Source: Arctopsyche grandis (taxonomy: Eukaryota > Arthropoda > Insecta > Trichoptera > Hydropsychidae). Taken from it: a DNA stretch of 64,000 nt. This document shows, in pieces, positions 22,245-34,582 of the stretch. Location of the stretch: NCBI RefSeq assembly GCF_051622035.1, contig NC_135362.1, forward strand, positions 22,157,001-22,221,000, written 5' to 3'. Both the position numbers and the translations under genes were made by a program. The notes under the pieces were generated by a model. It was not told the DNA's origin and ran no database searches. It saw only the letters and a program-made list of their open reading frames with translations. Numbering within the stretch: position 1 is the first letter of the stretch; each line of letters starts with the position of its first letter.

Positions 22245-22452
22245 ACGTCTGTTCATACCTATCCAGCACGACCCGTACCCTGCAGGTGTCCTGCAAGTGC
22301 GGATAGTATTCTTTGGTACATTATATGGACGTATTCATACTCCATTCGCGCATTCGCATTTACGCATTCATGCGCGTCCATATAGAATGTACTAAAGAAT
22401 ACTGTCCGTACTTGCAGGATTCGAGTTGTGCTGGATAGGTATGAACAGACCT
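22245..22452. mobile_element. Harbinger-like palindromic MITE, TAA duplication
   Basis: The 208 bp element has arms of about 80 bp that are near-reverse complements, beginning A(C/G)GTCTGTTCATACCTATCC. It is flanked by TAA (22242-22244 and 22453-22455). A 3 bp TAA/TWA duplication with this arrangement fits the PIF/Harbinger group. It is noncoding and was inserted into repeat D. Confidence 0.7.
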
Positions 22453-22455
22453 TAA

Positions 22456-23434
22456 TTCGTTTACCTATTCAAACACATGCTATCCAGCAGGTTCATGTCT
22501 AAACTGCATATGTGCAAAGCTCACGGTGCACCGAGCAACCAATTTTAGGAGGCAGCCAAATCGTTGCTTATTTAAATATTTTTTATAAAACAATACATCT
22601 CAATGAAGACATGAATTTCAACTTTCAAAAAAATTTCACCGAAGGACCGACATTTTATTTATAAATTATTCAAAGAAATGAGACTTTTTGATATTTAAGG
22701 AAAATTATATTTTTCCGCCAGTACGTTTGTCTCATCTTAAGCAGCTCCGATTTGCATGGTAGTTTGACTATACGATTTTTGTAAAGTTAACGTGGAGAGG
22801 GAGGCAAAACAAGGTTGCATACGGGCGGCCAAGCTCTCTATATCCAGCTTTATTTTGTGATTGGTAGAAGAGAGAAGTTTCACTATCGCGAAAACCTTAA
22901 ATGATTAGTTATATTTATTAGTCTTCCATATTGATCATATTTACATTGCATACACAATATATTACAGTTGTTAGATAATGTACAGTTTCTATTGACGATA
23001 GTCAGGTAGTAGTGAGCGAGAATACCATTAAGGGTACAAAAGATACTAAGTAATATTGAAAGGTTCATATTTCTTATCTATGAAATTCAAACGTGGGACT
23101 AATTGTGTATCCTCTATTTAAAAAAAATTGTCAGCACTGTTAATTATTAGTCGCAACAAATGTTGGTAGCACTATCGGCGACTGTCAGAGTGACAGTTCA
23201 GTGACACGCTTTATCATTATATTTTGACTAGTTAGTCTTTCGACTATCCTTATATTTTGACTTTTCATATACTAGGTTACATTGGTGGGTTTCATTTGCC
23301 TCATTCAAATTATAAAAAAAATTTCATTTCAACTTTCATCTTCATATATCTGTTATATGTATGTACATACATATGTAACTACATTCAGTTGATTTGCATT
23401 ATAAAATTATTAAATTAGTTCATTTCTAGGCAAT
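22456..23434. other. DR1 upstream region
   Basis: No reading frame is supported here. The DR1 promoter and 5' UTR probably lie in the last few hundred bases. A splice acceptor-like TTCATTTCTAG sits just before the ATG, suggesting a noncoding first exon upstream. Confidence 0.35.
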
Positions 23435-24124
23435 ATGACAACTCCCGATAGAGAATTGTGTATCGCGGAAGAAGATGAGCTTACTCTACCAAGAGCGAGC
23501 ATAAACAAAATGATCAAAGAATTGGTGCCCTCCGTTCGAGTTGCTAACGAATCAAGAGAATTAATTTTAAATTGCTGCACAGAATTCATACACCTTTTAA
23601 GCTCTGAAGCCAATGAAGTTTGTAACCAAAGCAATAAGAAGACCATCAACGCCGATCACATTTTAGTTGGTCAGCTTATGTCAAAACACTATAACTATAT
23701 ATACACATGTACATAACGATGTTTAAATTTTTCCTGTCTCAGCCCTTGATAGGTTAGGGTTCTGCGATTACACAGTGGATGCAGAAGCCGTTGTAAGAGA
23801 CTGTAAAGCAGTCGCTGCCAAAAGACGACGTCAGAGCACGCGTCTCGAAAATTTGGGAATACCTGAAGAAGAACTGTTACGTCAACAGCAGGAATTATTC
23901 GCTAAAGTGAGATTTATTCTGTTCCAATTCATTACTGTTGATACAATGTGATATTTTTTTCTTATATCATAACTGTCTAATAGGCACGTGAGGAACAAGC
24001 CATAGCAGAGCAACAGCAAATGCTTCAAATCCAAGAAATGGTCGGTCAACCACAACTCTCTGGAATGCCAGTACCTACACCAACACCGGCTAATGATATA
24101 GACAGTGACGATGATTACTCTTAA
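23435..24124 (+). CDS. Dr1: Protein Dr1 (NC2-beta)
   Basis: Dr1 is the beta subunit of negative cofactor 2. It pairs with NC2-alpha through a histone fold and binds TBP on promoter DNA, blocking TFIIA/TFIIB entry. There are three coding exons: 23435-23669, 23743-23906 and 23984-24124, 179 residues in all, the usual family length. The histone fold comprises LPRASINKMIKELVP, RELILNCCTEFIHLLSSEAN and NKKTINADHIL, then ALDRLGF after the first intron. The conserved RLENLGIPEEELLRQQQELF and an acidic C-terminus (DSDDDYS) follow. The first donor was placed at 23669/23670 because it joins VALDRLGF in frame. Confidence 0.95.
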
Positions 24125-26824
24125 AACTCATTTGTATAATATAATATGAATGTCTTTAATATTTCTGAAATAAATAAGTATTTGTGTATAATTTCTTGAT
24201 TGATTTCTTCACATCATAAAAAATTGTAATTGTGTTCAATGTATGTAGTAGGCTGAAATATAATTAACCCAAAGGAATTCAAAGACTATTGTATATTTGG
24301 TGAAATCAAATAATTTTGTTTAACATAAACAAGTAACAATATAATTATTGCTGAATAAATCTGTTACAAATAAAAAAGTAGTCATTTTACAACGGCTCAA
24401 CACAGATACTGAACACATACATATTCAAAAGTATATAAATCACTATTATAAAATCTATTCAGTATATTATACAATTGTTTAATTGCCTAGGAAACGTTTT
24501 TAAATTTCCATTTATGATAAAAATGCATATTCACTACATCGATAAATTTGGTCTTCCGACGATGTATGCAAACTGTTTCCTGTATGTATACGTTAATTCT
24601 TCCATATTTGATATCGCGACTAAAACTTAAATGAAAAACGAAATCAAAACATATTAAGATATCGATAAAATTTTATTATCAATAAAACTCAAAATAATCT
24701 AGTATAACTAATCAATTTCACAACATAATGGTTGGGATGTATATGCATAATACAATTTATAATATTGTAAACCATAAAAAAGTAAGCTGTCTTACGAAAG
24801 AGTATTTTATATTCAAAGTCCAAAAGTACATGTGTATGTATTTAAATTACATGAAGTAAAAAATTACACTAATTAAATACATGTACATATGCAAAGCAAT
24901 TAAAATTTTATATATTATGTAATTAAAAATGTTTCATCCACACAAACAAATGCAATACTTAAAATTAGCACTAAATGAGGTTTTCACAATTGCTTGCTAC
25001 CTTGCAGCACACCACTCATACTTTAAACGAGACAGCATGAGTAAAAAAATAAATATTATACTGCATAGTACACACTCTAATAGCTATAATTTCCATTGTG
25101 TGTTTTGGGATAAATATAGCAGCTTTTCGGTTAAAAATAAATTAAAAAATAGAATGCGAATGATGCAAAATAAATAATCTTATATCGACTATTATTTTTA
25201 CAAATATAAATTCTATTTTATACACAAAAAGAAATTCAAAAATTTATTTCATAATATGCATGGCGATAACTCTAATAGCTGTTTATTACAATGCGTTTCA
25301 AAACCATAAAACGTATTATACTAATTAAAAAACATGTTACACAAATACAACGATAAAACACATTTAATTATTGATTAGAGACTAGTTCATTTAATTATTA
25401 AGAAAAATAAATTCCACATTGTGATGGACCACAGCTCTAAGAAACATAAAAATTTGAATGCACTGTATGATTGAAAATAATTGCTTTCCAAAAAGACTTT
25501 TGAATCTTATGTAATATACATAAAACTTGATATTCGGATTAATAAAAATTTCATAAGTACAAACATTCATGAGTCGAGGATCTATATAGCATATACGCAA
25601 TAAAAATAGTAAGTTTACATTTGAAATTATTGTATTTCTTTCTCAAATAACCGTTATTTGTAGATAGAGAAATATATAATAATAAAAATTATACGTTTAA
25701 TGATTATATCTAATTCTATGCAACCAAAATTTTAAGTACCAAGCGAACTTAACTGATAAAGATAAAGAAGGTTTTATCTCTGTAAATGATAGTAAAATTG
25801 TGGATAATATATTAAATGTTTTATAAGTATTTGTTGTGAAAATATGTAGCTTAATATATATAGAATAAATAATATGAAATTCAAAGCTGCCGACATTAAA
25901 AACTCCTATAAAAACTAATCACATATAAAATAGTAAAAAAAAATTGATTGATTTATATCGATAGCTACCGAGCATTCCTAATCTCAAGGGACAATAAATA
26001 CATTTAGCAAAGTTGTGACAACATAATAGAGTATTTTAAAACAAAAACAGTAATATATTTTTAATCATATTTGATAGTTTTTGTGCCAAATTGCCGGTGT
26101 TACAGTCGAATGCCTTCATCGGTCATGAGTATTGTTATTATTAATTTATATACATATAAAAGATAATATATCATTACAAAATCATAGGACAAGATATATT
26201 CGACATATACATATTTATCACTAATTCAACCCTGGTAACCTATAAAATACATACATAATATATGTCTACACATAAATGCCTAGACTTACATATTATGAGC
26301 TAAAGTTATTAATGACATAATAGCACTTTTACATCCAAGTATCATTCATCGATTATAATTTAACCATTATTAAAATGTAACTCAATATATATTATAAGTT
26401 AGCCGAAGTCAAAATCAGTAACATATTGTATGTACATAAGTGTAAATAAATGCCAAATGTCTTTTTTTTTATATATGTATATATCTTTCGTCAATTGGCT
26501 TTGTAAAAATTGACGGCATTCATATATTTCTTTTCCTTTAATGTTTCACGTGTCACTTTTATCTAAATATTGGCATTTTTTTTTTTTATTTAAACGATAA
26601 AAAATATTTTACACATTTTCGTTCAATTTGAACTGGTTCATTAAATTCATTGCCGGATGATTTTTATATCACTAAGCAAATGTTTGATGATATAATACAT
26701 AAAGTGGCAATGCTAGCAGCACACAACAGAGAGCGGGCGAGCAAGAGCGAAGGAAACGGTGTTGTCATTTGGATGACAGCGGCCAGCGCAGATTGCGAAC
26801 AATGCTGCGGCCGCAGCCTCCGGG
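24125..26824. other. AT-rich intergenic region between convergent genes
   Basis: DR1 and DOLPP1 point into this 2.7 kb stretch. It holds AATAAA signals just after DR1 (near 24170) and many short AT-rich words. I see no supported gene or transposon terminus. Confidence 0.4.
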
Positions 26825-29800
26825 TCATTGAGCTTTCAACGGTACCAGCTTGCGTGAACGGGCGCGTGCCTCTTGACGACTGCTGGTATATTCGAACCAC
26901 AAAACGTTAGGAATCAAAGTAGTATCTCGAAGCAGCAACAATTCCGATATTTTCCTACAAATCGACAGTAATCAGTACTATGCAAATTAAAATTACATAT
27001 TTTCATCATAATCTATTGTTTTAAGGGGGACCACTAGTGTGACATTTTTAAAAAATCTTTTTTTTGCATATTTCGATAGTCTATACCTTTAAAAATAACA
27101 TACTAAAATTTCAAGTGCATGTCTCGAATAGCTTTTGAGTTACAGCGAAATATACGCGGTATATTGGCGATGGTGATAGTGTCACATACAAAGGATCGTT
27201 GGATTTGAATCCATATGATGTTCCAATACAAAAACTTGAGTGCTATCTACGTACATGTAAAGAAAAGAATGGGATCACGATGCCGTAGTTTGAAGAACGT
27301 TGATAAGACCTTAGGAGGAAAAAGCAAGGATACATAAAAAATAACAATCAAATTAATTAATAAACTCCAATGGTCTCAAAACTATAGAATTATCCAATTA
27401 TTTTGCTACGTCAATATTCAATGACGGTTATTCTTCTATTTTAAAAATGTTCAATGCGATGGGAATAATAGTTGGACCTGCAGCAAACGATTATGCCGCT
27501 GACAATAGCAGATCATAGTCAACAGGCTACTTCGAAAGAGGGCCGATCAGCTCAAAGAAAAACTTCATCAGCCCAACAGCTGTCTTTCTAAGAGGAAGGT
27601 GCATTGTATGGCATATTAGCAGTAGGTATGATATTTCTTGATTTATAACCACGAAATCAGTAACTTACACTTTAAACGCGTTTTTCTCGAAACTACAAAT
27701 TTGCTGCAGTTATAACTCAAGAATGAATCATCCGATCGATTTGATTTTTATATATGTTTCTCCGTGCCATGAACCTCCAGCTTTCCGATTGAATAAAAAA
27801 TTTAATTTTGGCTGGCCAAAAATCAACAAATTTATGCGCGAATCGAACAAATTTCAATTTTTTTTTTTGATCGAGGTTCATGGTACGGGAAATATCTTCT
27901 AGTTTAATACACTTTTTGAATTTTTTGATTTCAGGCACTGTGAAGGTCGCTATCACTGCAGCAGTGGGGGTACTTTTTTTTTGGAGCCTTGGGAGATTAC
28001 GTATAACTCGCTGAATTTTCAATTTTTTTGTCTAAAAACTTTTATTATGTATTTAGTATATATCTATAAATATATCTATAAAACGATAAAACATTCCATC
28101 CAGTAGTTTTTTTTATTTTAATTCCCAAAAATCACCTTTTTATGGTGCGGTCACACTAGTGGTCCCCCTTAATTTGATTATTTTTACAGTATGATGATTA
28201 ACACTTACCAACAGACAATTTGAGGAAACAATGGCGTCAATATACAATGAGTTAATGCAAACCAAAGTGTTGCTGATAAAAATCCGACGGCAGCTCCGAC
28301 GGCAACTTGCCTAACGCTATGATACAACAAATATACACGACCTATAGATACAGCTACTGCACTTCCTACAACTCCACTTATTACGCTAGCTAACCATACC
28401 CGAGACAAAATTGAATTATTATTAATGTGATGCAGCCTGAAATAGAGAAAATAATTTATTTAAATTGTACCGAGTATAAAAAATAATTTTAAATTAAGTT
28501 ATGTTGAAAGATTCATACCTAATGAATATAAAATAAATAATGTATGTTGTGAAAAACCACATAAACTGAGAATGCGATGATGGCATTCCATATTCACTGT
28601 ATAGTCCTTCTCTGGCCGCTGGTCTTTCTTCCTTAATGATATGTTTTAAAATCATATTGAAAGCTTCATTTACAAGTGTTCCTATGAAGAATGTTATCTG
28701 AAAGAAAATAATATTTATAATTGTGTAAAAATTGATCTTTATTATTTAAAGACGGAAGTTCATTATCTTACGGTGTGTAAATCTCTTCTAAATAATATCA
28801 ACGCTATAAATCCTGCGCCGATTCCAAATGGAGTTAAGCTTATAATGGCAAAAAGTTTGCCAATAAAATCTCCTGCAACAGCAAAAAATACGAAACGTGA
28901 AGTATGATCGTGTATTGAAACATTATTACAAACTTTTTCTAGTAATTGGCAACAAATAATTAGGTCAAAAAAGGCCAACAGCAAAAGACGTCAATATTAA
29001 TGATTCATTCAAGCTGAAATAGAGTTCATTGATATTGTTATCGGCAAACATGATAAATCAAAAGTGTTTATCTTAGAGCTGACAAAATGTTTTTCTTATC
29101 GATGAAACAAATGTAAACCTAAGTTTCACGCGTGCATTAATCAGAACCGATTATTTCATACAATTCTGCACACACTTGATCATCACCATCATTATTTATA
29201 GCCATTCGCCATTCACTCGTTTGTTTTGCGCAACTCTCATCCATCTCACCTCACACATTTTTCAAATTATATCCTCCTTACGGCTTTCCTTTCACCCTAT
29301 TAGATTCGCTTGGGTACTATTCCAGCACTTCCTCTGTCCATTCTTCTAGCTACATGACCCACCAATTGCCATTTCAATCCCTCCACTATATCCACTACCC
29401 TTGTCATACTTCTCTCACATATTCCGTTTCATATCTCTCCTCGTTGATATATTATAAAAGTACATAATTTTACGAGAAAAACAACAAACATTTGATATGG
29501 GTAGATTAATAGGCACATAATTGTACCAACAATGAGAAAATGAAACTAAAACTAAGATACATTTTTCAAATTCTTCCGTACAGCCTTCCTTTCATCCTTT
29601 TACATTCTTTCGGGTACTATTCCAGCACTTCTAGCTACGTGACCCACCAATTGCCATTACTCTCTCCACTATATACCAAGTATTCCATTTCGTACGTAAA
29701 CGACAACATACATAAAGTAATTTTTTTTTTAATATATTATATTGTGAAAGTTGGATGTGAGTTCAAATTATACAAATAGAAATTGAATTCACACTACATT

Positions 29801-30428
29801 CTGAAGTGGGACATTACATTTAAGGTAACCAAACGAGGCTAGTAACAAATATATATATGTACATATTTGTTACTAGCCTCTTTCTATTGGATTTCTAAAT
29901 AATTCTAGTTGGAAGGAAATTTTCAGCTTGGCGGGCTTTCAACAGAAAATACGTCAGCACTCAAAAGGTTAATGTATCCACCGAACATTATTTATATAAT
30001 TTCGAAATGTGATTTATTTTATTAATAATCTCCGGGAGAGACCTGGGTCTGAGGTAGCAACCGTATATAAGACAGACTTGAATACATTGTAGGTAGCTAG
30101 AAAAAAAATTGAAAAAGCCACATCGGCAAACCGTAAAGCGATATCTCGATGTCGGAATGAATTAATATCTAGCATCACATTGAACGGAGCTTATCAACGG
30201 AATAATATATGAAAAGTGCGGAATTATGAGAACATCGGAAGCAGCTCGATATCCACAAATAGCTTGAGAAGAATCTACATATCTTGGTTGAATGTTCAAA
30301 AGAGTGGTGTATGTATGTATGCGAATGCAGAGGTCGTAGAGCAAGCAAGCAGTGGATGTGAATGCACCTTTGGGATATTCGACGAGGGTGAGAGCCAGTG
30401 GGGCCCAGTCGCCGGATCGCGGCTCCAT
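26825..30428 (-). CDS. DOLPP1: Dolichyldiphosphatase 1
   Basis: This ER membrane phosphatase of the PAP2 family hydrolyses dolichyl diphosphate to dolichyl phosphate, so the lipid carrier can be reused in N-glycosylation. The minus-strand exons are 30368-30428, 28772-28872, 28519-28697, 28209-28436 and 26825-26954. They join in phase to give 232 residues, close to the human length. The N-terminus is [20 protein letters not shown]. Phosphatase signatures are [10 protein letters not shown] (KxxxxxxRP-like), [10 protein letters not shown] (PSGH-like) and SRVWL through [15 protein letters not shown] (SRxxxxxHxxxD-like, with the last position altered as is usual here). Several hydrophobic membrane segments are visible. 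The tail [15 protein letters not shown] is characteristic. Intron 1 holds RTE fragments and intron 4 a Kolobok-like element. Confidence 0.93.
27025..28168 (+). mobile_element. Kolobok-like DNA transposon, degenerate
   Basis: The 1144 bp element is bounded by the 19 bp inverted repeat GGGGGACCACTAGTGTGAC and flanked by TTAA on both sides (27021-27024 and 28169-28172). The plus strand retains broken pieces resembling the insect Mutator-like/Kolobok transposase ([23 protein letters not shown]). The TTAA duplication with that protein points to Kolobok rather than piggyBac. It lies in DOLPP1 intron 4 and is non-autonomous. Confidence 0.7.
29183..29690 (-). mobile_element. RTE LINE 3' fragments, two pieces
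   Basis: Pieces at 29183-29460 and about 29571-29690 match the 3' end of the RTE element on the minus strand (for example AGCCATTCGCCAT, TTTTGCGCAACTCTCATCC). The two overlap in content, so they are separate insertions or a duplication. They lie in DOLPP1 intron 1. Confidence 0.65.
29834..29882. repeat. Short perfect hairpin
   Basis: GAGGCTAGTAACAAATAT and its reverse complement face each other across a TATATGTAC loop. It is isolated and noncoding, in DOLPP1 intron 1. Confidence 0.6.
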
Positions 30429-30589
30429 GTCCCCCTCACGTGCCATTGCGCCCCCTCCTTCACCCCCTATCCCTTACCCCTAAGCCCTTTTCCCCTCGCC
30501 CTTGTGTGGCACACAAACAAACAAGACAGAGAGAACACGAGGCGCGCGATTGTCGTTCCATCTACTGGCCGAGACCCCTCTACTCTACA

Positions 30590-30668
30590 CGTAGTCACTA
30601 GTCACTAGTCACTAGTCACTAGCCGCTAGTTGCTAGTCATTTGTTGCTAGTGACTAGCCACTAGTCAG
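30590..30668. repeat. CTAGTCA heptamer repeats upstream of DOLPP1
   Basis: At least five head-to-tail copies of ACTAGTC, then degenerate copies, lie about 160-240 bp upstream of the DOLPP1 start in its GC-richer probable promoter region. Confidence 0.6.
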
Positions 30669-30871
30669 TGATCTCGACTCTGCTGCCGTGTCGCAGAGTG
30701 CGTACGAACACGAGTACGAATACGAACACACTGTCTCTCGCTCTCTCGTTCCCTCACCCACTCCTACTAACTCCCACCCAGCCGATAAGTCATAAACACG
30801 TCTTTTGAAAAATAGCTATTTCAATGAAACGCATGTTTTACGTTCGGAATAACATGTTCTTGATGCTAAAT

Positions 30872-31330
30872 TTGCATATTTTATTTTATTTTATTATTTA
30901 TTTTTATTTTACATATATACCAGGAAGGCCTTACAGGTAAATCCCAATGCGCCTTCCTGGCCAATTACAAATACAAATGCAGCATTTTTTTATTATAAGT
31001 CGTTGAATTGCGAGACACTGAAAAAACTCGCAAATTAACGAGACATCTATGAATTGTACATACATTTTTATTGTACATCCATCAAATTTCAAATAGTGGT
31101 GACATAGTAGGTAGGAAGGATTTTTAGCCAATTTTTTTTTTCCGGGAACCGTTTCAACAATGAAATCAGAGAAAATTGGCAAACTCTGATAGGAAACGAT
31201 CAACCTGGAGTCACAAATCCAGGTCTGAACAACAGCATACTCTGAAAAATTCATTTTCATTCAGGGATAGAACCCGGCACCTTCTTGACGGTAAGCAGAA
31301 GCTTAACGTCCGAGCTATGCTGCTGGCTTT
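30872..31330 (-). mobile_element. tRNA-derived SINE, type 1, copy 1
   Basis: On the minus strand it runs from AGCCAGCAGCATAGCTCGG, with an A-box-like start and a B-box-like segment, through a conserved core (TATCAGAGTTTGCCAATTTT) to GGCGCATTGGGATTTACCTG and an A/T-rich tail. Sister copies are at 31917-32328 (minus) and 42959-43432 (plus). Confidence 0.75.
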
Positions 31331-31392
31331 ATCGATTGGCTCGACCGTTTGCCGAATTGTCGCAATATTTATTTATTTTTACATATATACGG

Positions 31393-31916
31393 CATTAAGC
31401 CAGCACTTTGGCTTAATGATAGCGTATATATTTAGCACCACTGAGGTCGAAGGTTCGTGTCCTCGTCAAACTGCTGGTTAGGTTTGGGGGTTTTGTAACT
31501 CCAAATCGATCGTTTCTCTATCAGAGTTTGCCAATTTTATCTGATCATTGTTGAAACGGTTCCTGAAAATTGGTATTAGATCATTTCCTGTTGTCACAAA
31601 ATCTGTTTGTATAATTTGTAAAGATTATGCACAGTAATCTGAAATCTATAGATATCTCTATATTTTATATATCTCGATATCTCTATAATTTCGTGTTTAT
31701 TATATGTATAAAAATTGTAATAATAATTGTACACAAAAATCTAAAAATAATCCATAGATGTCTCTATGATTATTATTTGTGTACTGATTAATTGTTATAT
31801 GCTATGTATTCTTATTGTATATGTATTATTGTATTTCTGACCGTTATCGTACACTCGTCTCATTGGAGCGATCTGTAATGACGAGTGTATATTGATTGTA
31901 GCAATAAAATAAAATA
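31393..31916 (+). mobile_element. tRNA-derived SINE, type 2
   Basis: The head differs from type 1 (TTGGCTTAATGATAGCG, with B-box-like AAGGTTCGTGTCCTCG). The central core matches type 1 (TATCAGAGTTTGCCAATTTT, CATTGTTGAAACGGTTCC). The tail also differs, ending GTAGCAATAAAATAAAAT. It abuts the next SINE tail to tail. Confidence 0.7.
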
Positions 31917-32328
31917 CCAGGAAGGCCTTACAGGTAAACCACAATGCGCCTTCCCGGCCAATTACAATTCAGCATTTTTATATAAATCACTGAATTACGA
32001 GACACTGTAAAACTCGTAAATCAATGAGACATCTATTAATTTGTACACAAACTTATTTATTGTACATTAATTAATAACAAATTATAGGTGACATATCGTA
32101 TCGGAGGGATTTTTAGCCAATTTTTTTCCGGGAACTGTTTCAACAATGAAATCAGAGAAAATTGGCAAACTCTGATAGGAAACGATCAACCTGAAGTCAC
32201 AAATCCAGGTCTAACCAACAGCATACTCTGAAAAATTCATTTTCATTCGAGGCCCGGTCCCAAGGATCGAACCCGCCGCCTCTCAACGCTAAGCAGAAGC
32301 TTAACGACCGAGCTATGCTGCTGGCTTA
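31917..32328 (-). mobile_element. tRNA-derived SINE, type 1, copy 2
   Basis: It has the same structure as the copy at 30872-31330. The head on the plus strand ends GAGCTATGCTGCTGGCTT. Its tail meets the ATAAAAT tail of the type 2 SINE, suggesting insertion into that tail. Confidence 0.75.
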
Positions 32329-32428
32329 AATATGAATATGTGTAGGTAAGTGCGCGCTCTTCGCATGGTGGAAAGGGAAGTTATCTGCTTTGGATTCATT
32401 TGAATTTTCATTCCGATAAATCTGAAAC

Positions 32429-33199
32429 GGTTCGGTGATTATTCCGCAAAAGGCGATCTAAAATTTCGATCACGGAACATCTGGCACCCAAGAATTCCAT
32501 GATGCGAAAGCTACACACGCAAAATATTGTACTAACGAAAACTCGAGTGCCAGATATTACATATTAGCGATTTTTGTGGCAACGATTGTCTTGCGTGCGA
32601 TCGCAATTTGCACAATAATCCATTTTGTACATTTTGTTTGATAGTACATATATCGATATAACTAATTTGTTGTGGTCAAGAACATTGAAAATAAAAAAAA
32701 TCACGAAATATTTAAAAAAAAAAAATTCAATTTTAACGAAAGATAGATCTCAATATATTCATAATATCAATAACAATAAATATAGGTGAGTCTGTAAGGA
32801 TATGGGTTCTAGATCTAACGGGTAAAAAAAAGGAATTCTAGAACGAGATTCCCTATAACATAAGATTTAATAATCTTCCTTTTGGAAAATTATTTAAATC
32901 CTGATTGTGAATTTCGTATTGGGATTGTGAACTTCACCCCACATAATCTTTAACGAATAATGATTTAGGTTACGAAATCGAGAAATTAAAATTTCTTGAT
33001 TTTTGAAAAAGTTGATTTTCTCAGAACAAGAAATCTAAATTTCTAGATTCTAGATTTCAACCACTACGCCGACGATATAATGTGACGATAGTTTGCGTGC
33101 ATAACTCTCGATGGATGGAATTTTCGGGTGACAGATTTCCAGTGATAAAGATTTTAGTGACGTGTGCTAGAGCACTTTATGCGGAATAATCACCGAACC
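32429..33199. mobile_element. Element with repeat D termini
   Basis: It runs from GGTTCGGTGATTATTCCGC to its reverse complement GCGGAATAATCACCGAACC, so the two ends form inverted repeats. Within each end are the repeat D words TCACGGAACATCTG and CACCCAAGAATTCCAT. The interior is AT-rich and noncoding. No target duplication is evident. It shares its first 13 bases with fold-back A. Confidence 0.6.
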
Positions 33200-33394
33200 C
33201 ATACGAAATCTAAATTTCCGATAACTATATCGTGTGCTAGCTTTTCCCCTATCAGTATCTGAAGAAATAAAATTTAGTTAGAATGTGACAGTTGTAAGCA
33301 GTGGTATGCCCAAATATTAGACTGTTGAGGTTTAAGTGACAGGAGCGCCAGTCGTCTCACCGTTGTCTGGTGTCTGGTGTCTGCTCTCTTCGCC

Positions 33395-34345
33395 ATGGTT
33401 TTCTACTATACAAGCAACGTGGTCGCTCCACCAGCTATTATTTACATGGGAATCGATAAATACGAAAGTATGTATCATTTCAATTCCAAATCATAAATAA
33501 TTTACCTTTAAAATAAATAATAACATTATACAAATATAATACACTTAATTTTTTTTATTAATACTTGTCATATTCATAGATGATGATTTGATCAAATGGG
33601 GGTGGCCTGAAGACGTTTGGTTTCATGTTGATAAAATATCATCGGCTCACGTCTACCTGAGACTGGAGCAGGTAAAAAAAACATTTCACGCATTGTCGTA
33701 TTAGATTTAGCACTCCTTATCTTTCCTTCGTCGATAAAATAGATTGATTAATTTAATCGTAAGCTTACAATCCGATGTAATTTGATAACCATACATATAA
33801 ACCTGTTTTTGCAGGGTCAGTCGATAGACGATATTCCAACGTCTGTATTAGAAGACGCCTGTCAATTGGTGAAGGCCAATTCGATAAATGGAAATAAAAT
33901 GAATGATGTTGATATTTTGTATACAATGTGGGATAACTTAAAGAAAACGCCAGGAATGGAAGTATGTATATTTTAATTTAATATGCAAGAATTTTTTTTA
34001 TTCGAATGATTTATTATGCAATTTTTTTAGGTTGGGCAAGTGTCTTTCATAAAAGAAAAGGAAGTTAAGAAGATGCGAGTTGCAAAGAGAAACAATGAAA
34101 TTGTGAATCGTTTAAATAAGACAAAACGAGAAGAAAAACCCGATCTTAGAGCTGAAAGAGAAAAGCGGGATAGACTTGAAAGGGAAGATAAAAAACAAAT
34201 TTTAAGAGTTCAAAAAGAAAAAGAGAAAGAAGAGGAAAAGAAGAAAAAAGATGAAGCCGAACTTAGAAACTATAGTACATTAATGAAACCAGAAAATATG
34301 AAAACGAACTACGATTCTGGAAATGATTCTGACGATTTTATGTGA
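33395..34345 (+). CDS. CCDC25: Coiled-coil domain-containing protein 25
   Basis: This NFACT-R domain protein is related to the RQC factor family; in mammals it has been reported as a membrane sensor of extracellular DNA. There are four exons, 33395-33467, 33580-33671, 33815-33961 and 34031-34345. They join in phase to 208 residues, exactly the usual length. The N-terminus [19 protein letters not shown] and the block [20 protein letters not shown] are diagnostic. [13 protein letters not shown] and a Lys/Glu/Arg-rich coiled coil lead to an acidic end ([10 protein letters not shown]). It is convergent with QTRT1, with 237 bases between stop codons. Confidence 0.96.
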
Positions 34346-34582
34346 CATGATTACATCAAATATTTGTCATTCATTTGAAGATCTGTTAATTTTTACTCTA
34401 AATTCTCGTATTTTTTATTGTTCGCATATAACCAAATAAATATTAATTATATTAAGACTTAATTCGTATAATGCTTCAGTATTAACAAGAAAACTACAAA
34501 TATCAAGATTATTCTTAAAATTTATATAAATCGACGTACATATATACATTTTGAAAATCATAGTTTTTTTACAAATTGAACA

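Noticed and set aside
27717-28022. Minus-strand 101-codon gene
   Set aside because: It lies wholly inside the Kolobok-like element, has no recognised domain and opposes the transposase fragments.
27021-28172. piggyBac element because of the TTAA flanks
   Set aside because: The internal protein pieces resemble Kolobok-type transposase, which also uses TTAA; piggyBac motifs are absent.
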